DNA of 36,032 bases from Taibaiella sp. Its GTDB lineage: Bacteria > Bacteroidota > Bacteroidia > Chitinophagales > Chitinophagaceae. The translations under genes were made by a program, and so were the position numbers. Below are positions 1 to 8,510 of the stretch, in pieces. The stretch spans positions 1-36,032 of the forward strand of contig JACMPD010000206.1 in the NCBI GenBank assembly GCA_014377675.1, given 5' to 3'. Within the stretch, counting starts at the first letter, position 1. Each line of letters opens with the position of its first letter. The notes beneath the pieces are model-generated. The model was given only the letters and a program-made list of their open reading frames with translations. It was not told the DNA's origin and did not search any database.

Positions 1-1772
1 AATATTATGCCGGAGTCATTCAGCAAATCTTTAAAAGGAACTGTATTAATGTTATTAAGCCCCAGCTTTTCTGAAAGCAAAGCGGCACCTGTGTCATTGC
101 CAACCGTCTTGTTTCCTTCAAACAGCCTTGCAAGCAGGCTATAGATTATCATCCCCTTCCGGCTGCGCTCTTTGTAAGACACTTCGTAGCTTTCTTTTAC
201 TTTGTTTTTAAGAAAGGCAGCAAGTACGGTGTCAGCAATGCTGCCAAAGGCATCGGCAACATCCACCGCATCTTCCAGGTCGTCTTCCCTACCCTTTTGC
301 AGGTTGTTAATGAAGCTGGCCATGACCACAGACCGCGAAGTGTCATCCATAGTTACCAAAAAATCAGAAAGTGTGTTATACCCGGCGCACATGCGTATGA
401 AAGTGCGGAAGTGATCAAAATGGAGACTTTCCAATAACTGGTTCCCCTTCATAGGCTTCATTTTCTCCATCAGTCTTTTAAAAGAACCCAAGAAACTGCT
501 GGTATAAATTTCATCCTGTCCATACACCATTATGTAGTATAACTCGGCGGTGGTAAGATCTTCCAGTATTTTGAAGCGCACCGCATCCGTTGCCTCGTGC
601 AACTCATTCATTTCCCTTACATATCTCAGCGCTCTTACACCCAGCTCCTGCGCATAAGATACCCTGCCTATGCTGTCATCAGTCACTTTAAGCCGCACCA
701 GGTTTTTAAAATACAAATCCGCGTCACTCGTTATCACATCTATCTGCGCTATCGTTTTGGTGCCATGGTAAATATCACCCAGGAAGGCCATAGCCTTCAG
801 CGGAGATTTACTTTTATCAGCAATAGTGACGATAGCCTGCACAAACGGATCGTTTGTATGGTGAACGGCATAAGTGAGCGGGGCATTGGTTGATGTGGCA
901 TAGTTAAAAATAACCTCAGGTATTAACGGCGCGGCTTTGCTCACTATAGCCGCCGCGAAAGTATCGTACGCGAACTCCGGCAGGCGCATCATCATCAACA
1001 ACGGATTTTCGGCGCCGAGGCGGGTGTAGAGATAGGGCCGCAGGTCTTTATAATTTTCATAAAGTATCTTGCTGTTTTCCAGTGTATAAATATTTGTATT
1101 TTTAACTGTGAAGCTGGCCAGCTTATTTTCATTGAAAGCGATAAGCATATCATGCATATTAGCTACAAGCTTTTTATAATACATAGGCTGCATTTCAGGG
1201 TCGCCGTTAAAGGCGAGCAACATACGGTTTATAGCATTGAGGCATCTGATGCGCTCTTGGTGGTCAGCAAATGAATCCCTGCCATTAGCGGGCATGTTTT
1301 CAACCATTATCTGCAGAAATGCCGCGTCTTTCAAAATCGCCTTTGTGATCACCGATGAAAGCGAAGTGTCTTTTAAATAGGCAATTTTTTTATCGGCAAC
1401 ACCGTCGCTAAGATCTGCACGCTTCAGTTCCTTATCTATTTTGTCTTCATGAAAATAGCGCCTGTTAAAGGGTATTTCCCGCTGATAAGTTTTAAGCTGA
1501 TAGGGGTCAATAACTACCGGTGCTGCCTTCAAAGTATCTTTCAACTTTCGCTTTACTACCGCTGCGGTGTCTTTTACTGTCACAGTATCGGTTACCGGCT
1601 TGCTTTCTTTTCTAATTAAAACTGTTTCCTTTTTAGAAGCCGTATCCCTCAGGTTAATTTCATCAATAAATTTCAGGGTGTCCCGTCCCTGATTTCCGCC
1701 GGGGTGCACCTGCGAAATTGCATTAACAGTGGATAGTAGTAAATATATAAAAAGAAAAAATAATTTTTTCAT
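1..1772 (-). CDS. Large exported protein of unknown function (C-terminus beyond window)
   Basis: An uninterrupted minus-strand frame runs from an ATG at 1772 to the left edge, giving 590 residues with no stop; the ORF track omits it because it is not closed. The N-terminus MKKLFFLFIYLLLSTVNA is a convincing Sec signal peptide. A Lys/Thr/Asp-rich linker follows (residues about 20-100), then a mainly helical body without cysteine motifs or repeats that I can recognise. I see no catalytic signature, membrane segment or lipobox. Plus-strand ORFs 202-414 and 597-893 are shadows of it. The protein is probably periplasmic or surface-located, and long exported orphans of this type are common in Bacteroidota. 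It is followed upstream by a 250-bp gap and then another minus-strand exported protein, so co-transcription is uncertain. Function is unknown. Confidence 0.8.
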   Translation of the reverse strand, partial: MKKLFFLFIYLLLSTVNAISQVHPGGNQGRDTLKFIDEINLRDTASKKETVLIRKESKPVTDTVTVKDTAAVVKRKLKDTLKAAPVVIDPYQLKTYQREIPFNRRYFHEDKIDKELKRADLSDGVADKKIAYLKDTSLSSVITKAILKDAAFLQIMVENMPANGRDSFADHQERIRCLNAINRMLLAFNGDPEMQPMYYKKLVANMHDMLIAFNENKLASFTVKNTNIYTLENSKILYENYKDLRPYLYTRLGAENPLLMMMRLPEFAYDTFAAAIVSKAAPLIPEVIFNYATSTNAPLTYAVHHTNDPFVQAIVTIADKSKSPLKAMAFLGDIYHGTKTIAQIDVITSDADLYFKNLVRLKVTDDSIGRVSYAQELGVRALRYVREMNELHEATDAVRFKILEDLTTAELYYIMVYGQDEIYTSSFLGSFKRLMEKMKPMKGNQLLESLHFDHFRTFIRMCAGYNTLSDFLVTMDDTSRSVVMASFINNLQKGREDDLEDAVDVADAFGSIADTVLAAFLKNKVKESYEVSYKERSRKGMIIYSLLARLFEGNKTVGNDTGAALLSEKLGLNNINTVPFKDLLNDSGII

Positions 1773-1969
1773 GTCGCTTTTAAGCAATGCTACAGTATGC
1801 TTTATTACAAATGTACTTTTTAAAACGTGAATGAAAGATGAAAATTACCCGTGCGTTTTTCCGGCTTAAGTATAGCAGTTATCATCAGTGCGGCGGTATT
1901 GGAAAATACGCGCAATCTGCGGCTTTCTGTACAAATACTTCATTTCCCGATGCACTGCGGCTATAAACA

Positions 1970-1998
1970 GGTATGCCGCCCTGAAAGAACGGCATACC
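1970..1998 (-). terminator. Hairpin downstream of the DUF1573 gene
   Basis: Perfect 9-bp inverted repeat GGTATGCCG/CGGCATACC with an 11-nt loop, 28 bp past the stop of the minus-strand DUF1573 gene. The T-tract after the stem is weak on both strands (TGTTTATAG on minus), so it may be a factor-assisted terminator or an RNA 3' end stabiliser. The rest of the 1773-2026 gap shows no gene. Confidence 0.4.
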
Positions 1999-2026
1999 AC
2001 AAGAGGTATTTTAAAACAGGCAGTGC

Positions 2027-2935
2027 TTAATGCATTTCCTTCACTTCGCCCGCTATATGCAGCGTCATTGGCTGCTGTTTTGCATTTGAAGTAATTGTAA
2101 TTTCTTTTTTTATCACTCCGAGCCTTCCTTTTGTATTGAAGACAACATGTACATCGGCTGAATTACCCGGTGCTATTGGCTCCTTAGGATAAGTAGGTAT
2201 AGTGCAGCCGCACGAGGCGTGCGCTTCTTTTATGGTAATTGGTTCCTTGCCGGTATTCTTAAAATGGAAATCGCACTCAACCGGGTTGCCCTCAGGCACT
2301 ACACCAAAATCATGCGTTTCTTCATTGAATTCAAAGATCCCCGCATTAGGCCCGGGGTGTATCAGGTCGAGCTCTGGCATATAAGGCCTAGGCGCATTGG
2401 CCTGCGGCATGTTAGCCCTAACCGGTGTGGCATCAGGAACCGCGGCAATCAATTTCGGCGCCTCGCCTTTAACAGGTGGCACCCCTGCGTGACCTTTTGG
2501 AGGAGGCACAACGGCAGTACCATCCTTGTTCATTATTTTTTTATGTGGTGCGCCGCCTGGTACAGGCTGCGGACTGTTTGGCGCTTGCGGTTGCCGAATT
2601 GGCACTGGTATCGGGGGCGGCTGAGGTATAGGCACCCCATTTGCATCCTTCACTAGGGGCCGTGGCATTGTTTGCGTCATCGGCAAAGGCAAGGGTGCCT
2701 GTTGCGGATGTGCCGGGTCCGGCGCTGCCTGTGCATTCATCACATTTGGCTGTGGCATCGGTTGTGGCGTCAATGCCGAGCCTTGCTTTGACCCTTCAGG
2801 TGGCGGCGGTGCTACCTGGGTTGCCTGGCTATTACGCTTTTTATTGCCGCTTTTCTTTACCGCTACTTTCTCCTGTGAGAAAGCAAACGACGTGCTGAGC
2901 AACATACCCAAGGCAAACAGTGAGATTTTTTTCAT
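2027..2935 (-). CDS. Exported proline-rich protein with C-terminal DUF1573 domain
   Basis: 302 residues from an ATG at 2935. Residues 1-20 form a signal peptide ending FAFSQ. Residues about 35-190 are a low-complexity Pro/Gln/Ala linker with runs such as PPPPEG and PQPPPIPVP. The last 105 residues match DUF1573, an ASPM/SPD-2/hydin-like immunoglobulin fold: FNEETHDFGVVPEG, then HASCGCTIPTYPKEPIAPG and a VVFNTKGRLG strand. DUF1573 proteins are abundant in Bacteroidota, usually secreted and of unknown role; an adhesive or structural function is only a guess. The Pro-rich stretch may span peptidoglycan or space the domain from a surface. It appears to be transcribed alone, with a hairpin downstream. 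The domain call is firm; the function is not. Confidence 0.85.
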   Translation of the reverse strand: MKKISLFALGMLLSTSFAFSQEKVAVKKSGNKKRNSQATQVAPPPPEGSKQGSALTPQPMPQPNVMNAQAAPDPAHPQQAPLPLPMTQTMPRPLVKDANGVPIPQPPPIPVPIRQPQAPNSPQPVPGGAPHKKIMNKDGTAVVPPPKGHAGVPPVKGEAPKLIAAVPDATPVRANMPQANAPRPYMPELDLIHPGPNAGIFEFNEETHDFGVVPEGNPVECDFHFKNTGKEPITIKEAHASCGCTIPTYPKEPIAPGNSADVHVVFNTKGRLGVIKKEITITSNAKQQPMTLHIAGEVKEMH

Positions 2936-3031
2936 ACCAAAAAATGTTTTTGCTAAATTAACGAATAAATTTGTCTTTGATTTCGCTGACCCGGCGTTTT
3001 TGAATATTTAGCTTCCCTTTTGCATATATTG

Positions 3032-4093
3032 CTAAGAAGGATTTCTAAATAGGGGGTTTTTAATAAAACCAGTATCAGTCAATGTGTGTAGGAACGCGAT
3101 GATATCTGACATATCCTGTGCATTCATTCTACCCTTTCTCGTTACCTTTAATGTTATATCAAGATTATCGCTATAATGAAAACCGGTATTATAGTGATCA
3201 AGGCATTGCTGCAGTGTGCTGAAGCGGCCATCATGCATATAAGGCGCAGTGAGTGCTATATTTCTTAATGACGGTGTTTTAAATTTCCCACTGTCACTGC
3301 CAACAAAGGTGATCCTGTATCTGCCCACATCAGTATAAATGCTGTCAAGCCCTGTATTGCGGTATTCAAAGTCTGAAAACGTGCTTCCCATTACGTGGCA
3401 GTGCGTACAATCGCCTTTCGTTCCATCTTCAAACAGATCCAAACCCTTCATTTCCTGTAGTGTGAGTGTCGCCTCCCCTCTTTTATACTGGTCGTATTTT
3501 GAGTTACCGGAGACCATAGTGCGCTCAAACTGTGCTATAGCTTTCATTAAAAGCGGCGTTGTGATACTGTCAGTTAAAAAAGCCTTTTTAAACAATGCAG
3601 GATAAAACGGGTCGCTTCTCAGTTTCTGAATGGCATTAGGTATTGTTTCATGCATCTCCACCGGGTTAATAATGGGTCCTATTACCTGATCTTCAAGAGT
3701 AGAAACCCCTCCATCCCAAAAAAACTCTTTCTGATAGCCGAGGTTAAAAAGGTTCATAGCATTACGATTGCCAGCAACCCCATCAACACCGATACTGAAC
3801 TGCAGAGTGCTGTCGCTGAACGCAAATGCCTGGTTGTGGCAGCTTGCGCAACTCATCTTAAGGTCGCGGGATAGAATCGGGTCATAAAACAGTTTCCTGC
3901 CAAGTGCCACCCCTTCCACAGTAAGCGGGTTATTTGCAGGTATAGCCATTGGTGGAAGCCCGGTTGGTATCACCAGGTGGTAAGGGGTCGGCCCGCTGTA
4001 CCCATCAGGATTTCCATCCTTTTTGCACGCTTGGATAGAGCTGAAAAAGAATACAAACAAAGAAAATATAAATAAAATATTTTTTTTATTCAT
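3032..4093 (-). CDS. Di-heme cytochrome c peroxidase of the MauG/CcpA/MbnH group (lipoprotein)
   Basis: 353 residues. The N-terminus is a hydrophobic stretch ending SSIQAC, a plausible lipobox that would place it on the outer face of a membrane in the periplasm. Two c-type heme sites are visible: CASCH at residues 82-86 and CTHCH at 229-233, the classic spacing of bacterial di-heme peroxidases. The motif TAPYMHDGRF near residue 286 carries the Met that usually ligates the high-potential heme in true peroxidases; in MauG this position is Tyr. It sits 5 bp downstream of an MbnP-like gene, so the two are almost certainly one operon. In methanotrophs the analogous pair MbnP/MbnH is known, with MbnH oxidising a Trp of MbnP. 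The exact reaction here (H2O2 reduction or partner-protein oxidation) cannot be settled from sequence. Confidence 0.88.
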   Translation of the reverse strand: MNKKNILFIFSLFVFFFSSIQACKKDGNPDGYSGPTPYHLVIPTGLPPMAIPANNPLTVEGVALGRKLFYDPILSRDLKMSCASCHNQAFAFSDSTLQFSIGVDGVAGNRNAMNLFNLGYQKEFFWDGGVSTLEDQVIGPIINPVEMHETIPNAIQKLRSDPFYPALFKKAFLTDSITTPLLMKAIAQFERTMVSGNSKYDQYKRGEATLTLQEMKGLDLFEDGTKGDCTHCHVMGSTFSDFEYRNTGLDSIYTDVGRYRITFVGSDSGKFKTPSLRNIALTAPYMHDGRFSTLQQCLDHYNTGFHYSDNLDITLKVTRKGRMNAQDMSDIIAFLHTLTDTGFIKNPLFRNPS

Positions 4094-4098
4094 TGCGC

Positions 4099-4878
4099 TT
4101 ATTCTACTTTAGAGCATGTAAAAGCATTGGGCATATTGGTGCGCAGATCCAGCAGCCACCCGGCATCACCAAATATATCGGTCGACTGATGGATATTATT
4201 CCTTTTGAAACCTACATCATTTGGTTTATGATACACATCATTAAGATTGAATTTGAGATATAAAGTATGATCATTTCCTTTCACGGTAATAAGCGGTATA
4301 GTAATACTGGCCTGGGACAGCGCTTCATCAGTGCCCAGGTGATACAACAGTATTTCCGAGCCACCTGTGTCATTACGGAATGTGCCCTCATGCTTGAAGA
4401 AAATATAACCAATTTTCCATCCCCATATCATTTGCTTAATCGGATCAAGATCACCTTCCTGCAGGCCGGTATGGTTGTTGAGAGAATCAACACCGATATA
4501 AAACTTTATAGCTTTATAATTGCCGTTGGGTATACTGTCAAGCGTAAACCTGCAGGTACTGGTGTCTTTGGCATCAATAAGTTTGTAATTATGGTAATTA
4601 GTTTCCGTATTGTCTTCCCCCACCAAGGTAAAGTTACTAATATAATACTTAAGGATATTTATTGAATAACGCTCACCTTTTGCATTAGTAAATGAATAAG
4701 CGCCGAAGGTGACCGGGCTACCATCTACTTCATTACTCACTTTTACGGTAATGGCACCATATGTTTTAGCTGCCACTACCGGCTCCGGATCCTTAGCTTT
4801 CTTTCTGCACGAAGTAAGCAACGCTGAAGGTATAATTAATGACAGGCACAAAGAGCCAGCTAATAAGTATTTGCTCAT
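4099..4878 (-). CDS. MbnP-like putative copper-binding lipoprotein
   Basis: I take the ATG at 4878, giving 259 residues, rather than the ORF-track start at 5016, because translation from 4878 begins with a lipoprotein signal (MSKYLLAGSLCLSL then ALLTSC). The mature part has the MbnP-like fold signature: an opening beta strand (ITVKVSNEVDG), NILKYYISNF, then GDLDPIKQMIWGWKIGYIFF followed by HEG, and a C-terminal FNLNDVY segment. MbnP in methanotrophs binds copper after a Trp is converted to kynurenine by the di-heme enzyme MbnH. The next gene, 5 bp downstream, encodes a di-heme peroxidase, so the partner is present. The WGW segment offers candidate Trp residues, but which one (if any) is modified is unknown. 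Family assignment is from motif memory; copper binding is inferred. Confidence 0.75.
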   Translation of the reverse strand: MSKYLLAGSLCLSLIIPSALLTSCRKKAKDPEPVVAAKTYGAITVKVSNEVDGSPVTFGAYSFTNAKGERYSINILKYYISNFTLVGEDNTETNYHNYKLIDAKDTSTCRFTLDSIPNGNYKAIKFYIGVDSLNNHTGLQEGDLDPIKQMIWGWKIGYIFFKHEGTFRNDTGGSEILLYHLGTDEALSQASITIPLITVKGNDHTLYLKFNLNDVYHKPNDVGFKRNNIHQSTDIFGDAGWLLDLRTNMPNAFTCSKVE

Positions 4879-5092
4879 GTAAAATGAATGTAGGGTGAAG
4901 GTAAGGCATTTTAATAATATAGCTTGGAAACAAGCATTTATCGTGGTGTTAAAAATATGTTGAATAAATACAACGAAATGGCGTAAAATTCGCAAACCAG
5001 CACGGTAAAAGCACAAGCCGGAATAATTTTATTGGAAATTTATACAAGTCGCACAAGTCAAAGTAAATTACCGGTTCAGTATTATATCATTC

Positions 5093-5122
5093 TTACGGCT
5101 ACAAAAAAGTTACTTAATTTTG
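5093..5122 (+). promoter_or_regulatory. Candidate promoter for nadE, very close to the start codon
   Basis: TAATTTTG at 5115-5122 matches the Bacteroidota -7 consensus TAnnTTTG. A weak -33 match (TTA, consensus TTG) lies 19 nt upstream. The transcription start would fall only a few bases before the ATG at 5129, implying a leaderless or nearly leaderless mRNA. Confidence 0.4.
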
Positions 5123-5128
5123 ATTGTC

Positions 5129-6811
5129 ATGAAAATATTCTTAGCACAGCAGAACTACCACATAGGCAATTTTGAAGCCAATACTGAAAAAATAATAGCA
5201 GCCATAGCAGAGGCCAGGCGAGAAGGCGGGGATCTTATCGTTTTTTCAGAACTGGCAGTATGCGGCTACCCTCCGCGGGACTTCCTGGAGTTTGATGACT
5301 TTATTGATCAGGCTCTGGCAGCTATTGACCGTATTAAAGCTGTAACCAACGGAATAGGCGTGCTTGTGGGGTGCCCGAGCAGAAACCCCCAGCCCTTAGG
5401 CAAGAACCTGTTCAACAGTGCCTACCTGCTGTATAATAATGAGGTACAGGGCATTGCGCACAAAACACTCCTGCCGAACTACGATATATTTGACGAATAC
5501 CGATACTTTGAACCAGCGTTTGAGTGGAATGTGCTGCATTTTAAAGGTAAAAAACTTGCAGTTACCGTGTGTGAAGATATATGGAACCTGCTTGACGATC
5601 CGCTTTATCGCCTCAATCCCATGGATGAACTGGTAAAGCAACAGCCTGACATAATGATAAACCTTAGTGCGTCACCGTTTGACTATGTGCATGATGATAG
5701 CCGGAGGGCCACCATTAAACAAAATGTATTAAAATACAAACTACCCATTATTTACTGTAATACCACGGGCTCACAAACCGAAATAGTTTTTGACGGCGGC
5801 TCGGTGGCTATGGACGCGGACGGCAACATTGTAGCGCAGTTGCCCTATTTTGAAGAAGCAATGATGGCCGTAACACTAAATGAAGACGGCGGCTTTGCCG
5901 AAGAAATTGTGTGCCCTTCAGCAGGAATACCTGCCGCGGTATTGATACCGGCGCAACTGGACGCAACGAAAAATACGGCCAAAATACATCAGGCGATCAT
6001 CACGGCGATCAGAGATTATTTTAGTAAAATGAATTTCAGGAAAGCCATAGTAGCTTCATCAGGCGGTATTGACAGCGCACTGGTTTTGGCGCTGGCCTGC
6101 GAGGCACTGGGGCCGGAAAACGTTAGTGCTCTGCTACTTCCCTCGCAATTTTCAACCGGCCATTCGGTTGACGATGCAGTACAGCTTTCAGTAAACCTGA
6201 ACAACCATTACGACATTATAAAAATAAAAGACATCTTTGAAACATTTTCCACCGCGCTGCAGCCTATCTTTAAAGACCTGCCATTCAGTGTGGCTGAAGA
6301 AAACCTGCAATCTCGCATAAGGGGTACGCTGGTAATGGCGTTGAGCAACAAATTTGGCTCTATTTTACTCAACACCTCTAATAAAAGTGAGTTGGCCACC
6401 GGATATGGAACGCTGTATGGTGATATGGCAGGGGGCCTCGGGGTTTTAGGAGACTTGTATAAACAACAGATATATGCACTTGCAAGATATATAAACCGGG
6501 ATAAAGAAATAATACCAGTAAATATAATAAACAAAGCACCCAGCGCGGAGCTGCGCCCCGGCCAGAAAGACAGCGACAGCCTGCCGGAATATGACGTGCT
6601 TGATGGCATTCTTTACCTTTACATTGAGCGCAGATTAGGTCCTAAAGAAATTATAAACCTCGGATTTGCCCCCACGCTCGTTGCCCGGATTTTGAAACTG
6701 GTTAATACCAACGAATACAAGCGCAACCAGTTTTGTCCTATTATCCGTATTTCTCCAAAATCATTCGGCATAGGCCGAAGGGTGCCTATTGTAGGAAAGT
6801 ACCTGTCTTAA
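5129..6811 (+). CDS. nadE: Glutamine-dependent NAD+ synthetase
   Basis: Makes NAD+ from nicotinic acid adenine dinucleotide, ATP and glutamine in the cytoplasm, the last step of NAD synthesis. With the ATG at 5129 it has 560 residues (the track's TTG at 5120 adds only three). The N-terminal nitrilase-type glutaminase domain has its Glu-Lys-Cys triad: FSELAVCGYPPRD (E41), HKTLLPNYD (K112) and VCEDIW (C148). The C-terminal synthetase domain starts near residue 290 with the pyrophosphatase loop SSGGIDSALVLALA (311-316 core) and continues with NTSNKSELATGYGTLYGD. Length and domain order are those of the bacterial two-domain enzyme. It stands alone, with a strong terminator downstream. Confidence 0.97.
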   Translation: MKIFLAQQNYHIGNFEANTEKIIAAIAEARREGGDLIVFSELAVCGYPPRDFLEFDDFIDQALAAIDRIKAVTNGIGVLVGCPSRNPQPLGKNLFNSAYLLYNNEVQGIAHKTLLPNYDIFDEYRYFEPAFEWNVLHFKGKKLAVTVCEDIWNLLDDPLYRLNPMDELVKQQPDIMINLSASPFDYVHDDSRRATIKQNVLKYKLPIIYCNTTGSQTEIVFDGGSVAMDADGNIVAQLPYFEEAMMAVTLNEDGGFAEEIVCPSAGIPAAVLIPAQLDATKNTAKIHQAIITAIRDYFSKMNFRKAIVASSGGIDSALVLALACEALGPENVSALLLPSQFSTGHSVDDAVQLSVNLNNHYDIIKIKDIFETFSTALQPIFKDLPFSVAEENLQSRIRGTLVMALSNKFGSILLNTSNKSELATGYGTLYGDMAGGLGVLGDLYKQQIYALARYINRDKEIIPVNIINKAPSAELRPGQKDSDSLPEYDVLDGILYLYIERRLGPKEIINLGFAPTLVARILKLVNTNEYKRNQFCPIIRISPKSFGIGRRVPIVGKYLS

Positions 6812-6871
6812 TGTACTGCACTTGCCCAGCCTGAAGTGCTAACAGTGAGGCTGTTGAGTTACAAAATATTC

Positions 6872-6909
6872 TGCCTGCATATGACTAATAACATTGTGCA
6901 GGCATTTTT
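6872..6909 (+). terminator. Rho-independent terminator after nadE
   Basis: Perfect 8-bp stem TGCCTGCA/TGCAGGCA with a 17-nt loop, followed directly by TTTTTC, about 60 bp past the nadE stop. Confidence 0.7.
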
Positions 6910-6979
6910 CTGGCATGTAAATTGATTTACAGCTTCGTAAGTTTGAACAAATTTATTACTCTTGCACTCAATCAATTTT

Positions 6980-7819
6980 ATGAAACACACAGCACTTCTT
7001 TTTATTATTGCCGCTTTTCCTTTAATGACTATAGCTCAAACTAGAAGAAATGGCAACGGCTATAATAATAACCGCAATAACAACAACTACCACACCAACC
7101 AAAATACCAGTAATGATTACGGGTATGAAGCCGGGAGCGCATTGACCGTTTATTCTGAAAGCGGAGAGCAGTTCCTGCTTATCTTAAATGGAATAAAGCA
7201 AAACAACTACCCTGAGACCAGGGTAAGAGTGGAAGGGCTGCCTGATGTAACGAATGACATACAGATAATATTTAATGACAACCGAACACCCTCCATTACA
7301 AAAAGAGTGGCGTTTATGGATCCGGTGGAGGGCAAACCGGTAAACCTGACTGTGAACCTGGTGAGAGACAGGGGCGGCAATCCACGCATGAACTTTGTGC
7401 GCATGACGAGCCTTGAAAGAGACTACCGTGGCCAACAGGGAGAGTATATATTGTCTTATGGCCACGACCGCCAGCAGCGAAATGTGGAGCAGGTGCCGCC
7501 GCCGCCACCACCGCCGCCGCCCACGCCTAACCCTATGGATAACCAGTCTTTTATGGCTGCAAAACAGGCTATTAAGGGCAGCAGCTGGGACGAGACCAAA
7601 TTATCAACCGCTCAAACAATTCTTAATACAAACTTTTTCACCACCGACCAGGTAATGGATATTTGCAGACTGTTTAGCTGGGAAGACTCCAAACTTACAT
7701 TCGCCAAGGCCGCTTTCAAAAAAACCGTAGACAATACCAATTACTTTAAAGTAAACGCCATTTTTGACTGGGATTCGAACAAAAAAGCGCTTAATGACTA
7801 TGTAAACGCCAACAGGTAA
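6980..7819 (+). CDS. Exported DUF4476 protein with Asn-rich and poly-Pro linkers
   Basis: 279 residues from the ATG at 6980, where the signal peptide MKHTALLFIIAAFPLMTIAQ begins; the track's TTG at 6962 adds six residues ahead of it. Next comes an Asn/Tyr-rich stretch (NGNGYNNNRNNNN), a beta-rich region of about 100 residues (SGEQFLLILNGIKQNNYPETRVRVEG), an uninterrupted run of nine prolines, and a C-terminal DUF4476 helical domain of about 90 residues (FMAAKQAIKGSSWDETKLSTA, then FTTDQVMDICRLFSWEDSKL). DUF4476 is common in Bacteroidota and has no established function. The protein is probably periplasmic or outer-surface. It has its own terminator, so it is likely monocistronic. Confidence 0.9.
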   Translation: MKHTALLFIIAAFPLMTIAQTRRNGNGYNNNRNNNNYHTNQNTSNDYGYEAGSALTVYSESGEQFLLILNGIKQNNYPETRVRVEGLPDVTNDIQIIFNDNRTPSITKRVAFMDPVEGKPVNLTVNLVRDRGGNPRMNFVRMTSLERDYRGQQGEYILSYGHDRQQRNVEQVPPPPPPPPPTPNPMDNQSFMAAKQAIKGSSWDETKLSTAQTILNTNFFTTDQVMDICRLFSWEDSKLTFAKAAFKKTVDNTNYFKVNAIFDWDSNKKALNDYVNANR

Positions 7820-7850
7820 AATTATATATAACTGATATTGCATTATTATA

Positions 7851-7888
7851 AAACCGGCATCTTAAAGAAGGCCGGTTTTTGTTTTTTT
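7851..7888 (+). terminator. Rho-independent terminator after the DUF4476 gene
   Basis: Stem AAACCGGC/GCCGGTTT with a 12-nt loop, then TTTTTGTTTTTTT, 31 bp after the stop. It lies between convergent genes and the A-rich left flank could also help terminate from the other side, but the T-tract is much better on plus. Confidence 0.85.
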
Positions 7889-7968
7889 AATGCCTGCTCC
7901 ACTACTATACAGATAACTTTCTTCATCAGTCGATTAACATTTTATGGCACGGCTTCATACATTCATGC

Positions 7969-8460
7969 TCACTTCACCGGTTCAGTTCTATAATACCTGT
8001 ATATTTTCACTCCGCTTTGACCGTCAGTGAGGGTGTCAGTATTTACAATATCAGTTTTTATATCTTTAAGCTCCGTTATAATGTTAGACGGATAGGCAAC
8101 ATGCATCCACTTCAGGCTACCTAAACGATCGAAGCGCTCCACGATCTTTGATACTGGTAAGTATTGCTTTTTGCCCTGTGCATCTTTGTAGGTATGTGTA
8201 GAATCGATATAATTTTTGAATACCGAATAATAGCGCACCTTGCCGAAATCTGTAACGCTGTTTATGATGCTGTCCCGGTTGTCATAACATTCAAACCTGA
8301 AAATGGTGTCTCTCTTTTGTATTGCTATGGGCTTGTAAAAATCGGGGGCCAGGTAGGTGATGGTATCTGCCCGATCCGTTTTCTGCGCAAAAACAGCAAT
8401 ATGCTGCGCGGAGATGGAACCGAAAAACAAACACGCTGGCAACAGAAGTAAATTTTTCAT
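7969..8460 (-). CDS. Small exported protein of unknown function
   Basis: The ATG at 8460 gives 163 residues beginning with the signal peptide MKNLLLLPACLFFGSISAQ; the track's start at 8481 adds seven residues before it and is less likely. The mature part is about 140 residues, beta-rich with many Asp/Tyr/Lys, and contains stretches such as DTIFRFECYDNRDSI and KYLPVSKI-like strands that suggest a lipocalin- or MORN-like beta sheet, though I do not recognise a family. It lies 50 bp downstream of the MFS gene on the same strand and could be its third operon member. Function is unknown. Confidence 0.7.
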   Translation of the reverse strand: MKNLLLLPACLFFGSISAQHIAVFAQKTDRADTITYLAPDFYKPIAIQKRDTIFRFECYDNRDSIINSVTDFGKVRYYSVFKNYIDSTHTYKDAQGKKQYLPVSKIVERFDRLGSLKWMHVAYPSNIITELKDIKTDIVNTDTLTDGQSGVKIYRYYRTEPVK

Positions 8461-8510
8461 ATTCAAGATACCCAAAAGCATAGCAGTTTAGTAAAGGCAA
8501 TCAGCTCTAC

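Noticed and set aside
2219-2656. 145-residue plus-strand ORF
   Set aside because: It is antisense to the DUF1573 gene and arises from its Pro-rich codons; no signal or family.
4879-5016. Upstream extension of the MbnP-like protein in the ORF track
   Set aside because: The extension has no lipoprotein logic; the lipobox lies correctly after the internal ATG at 4878.
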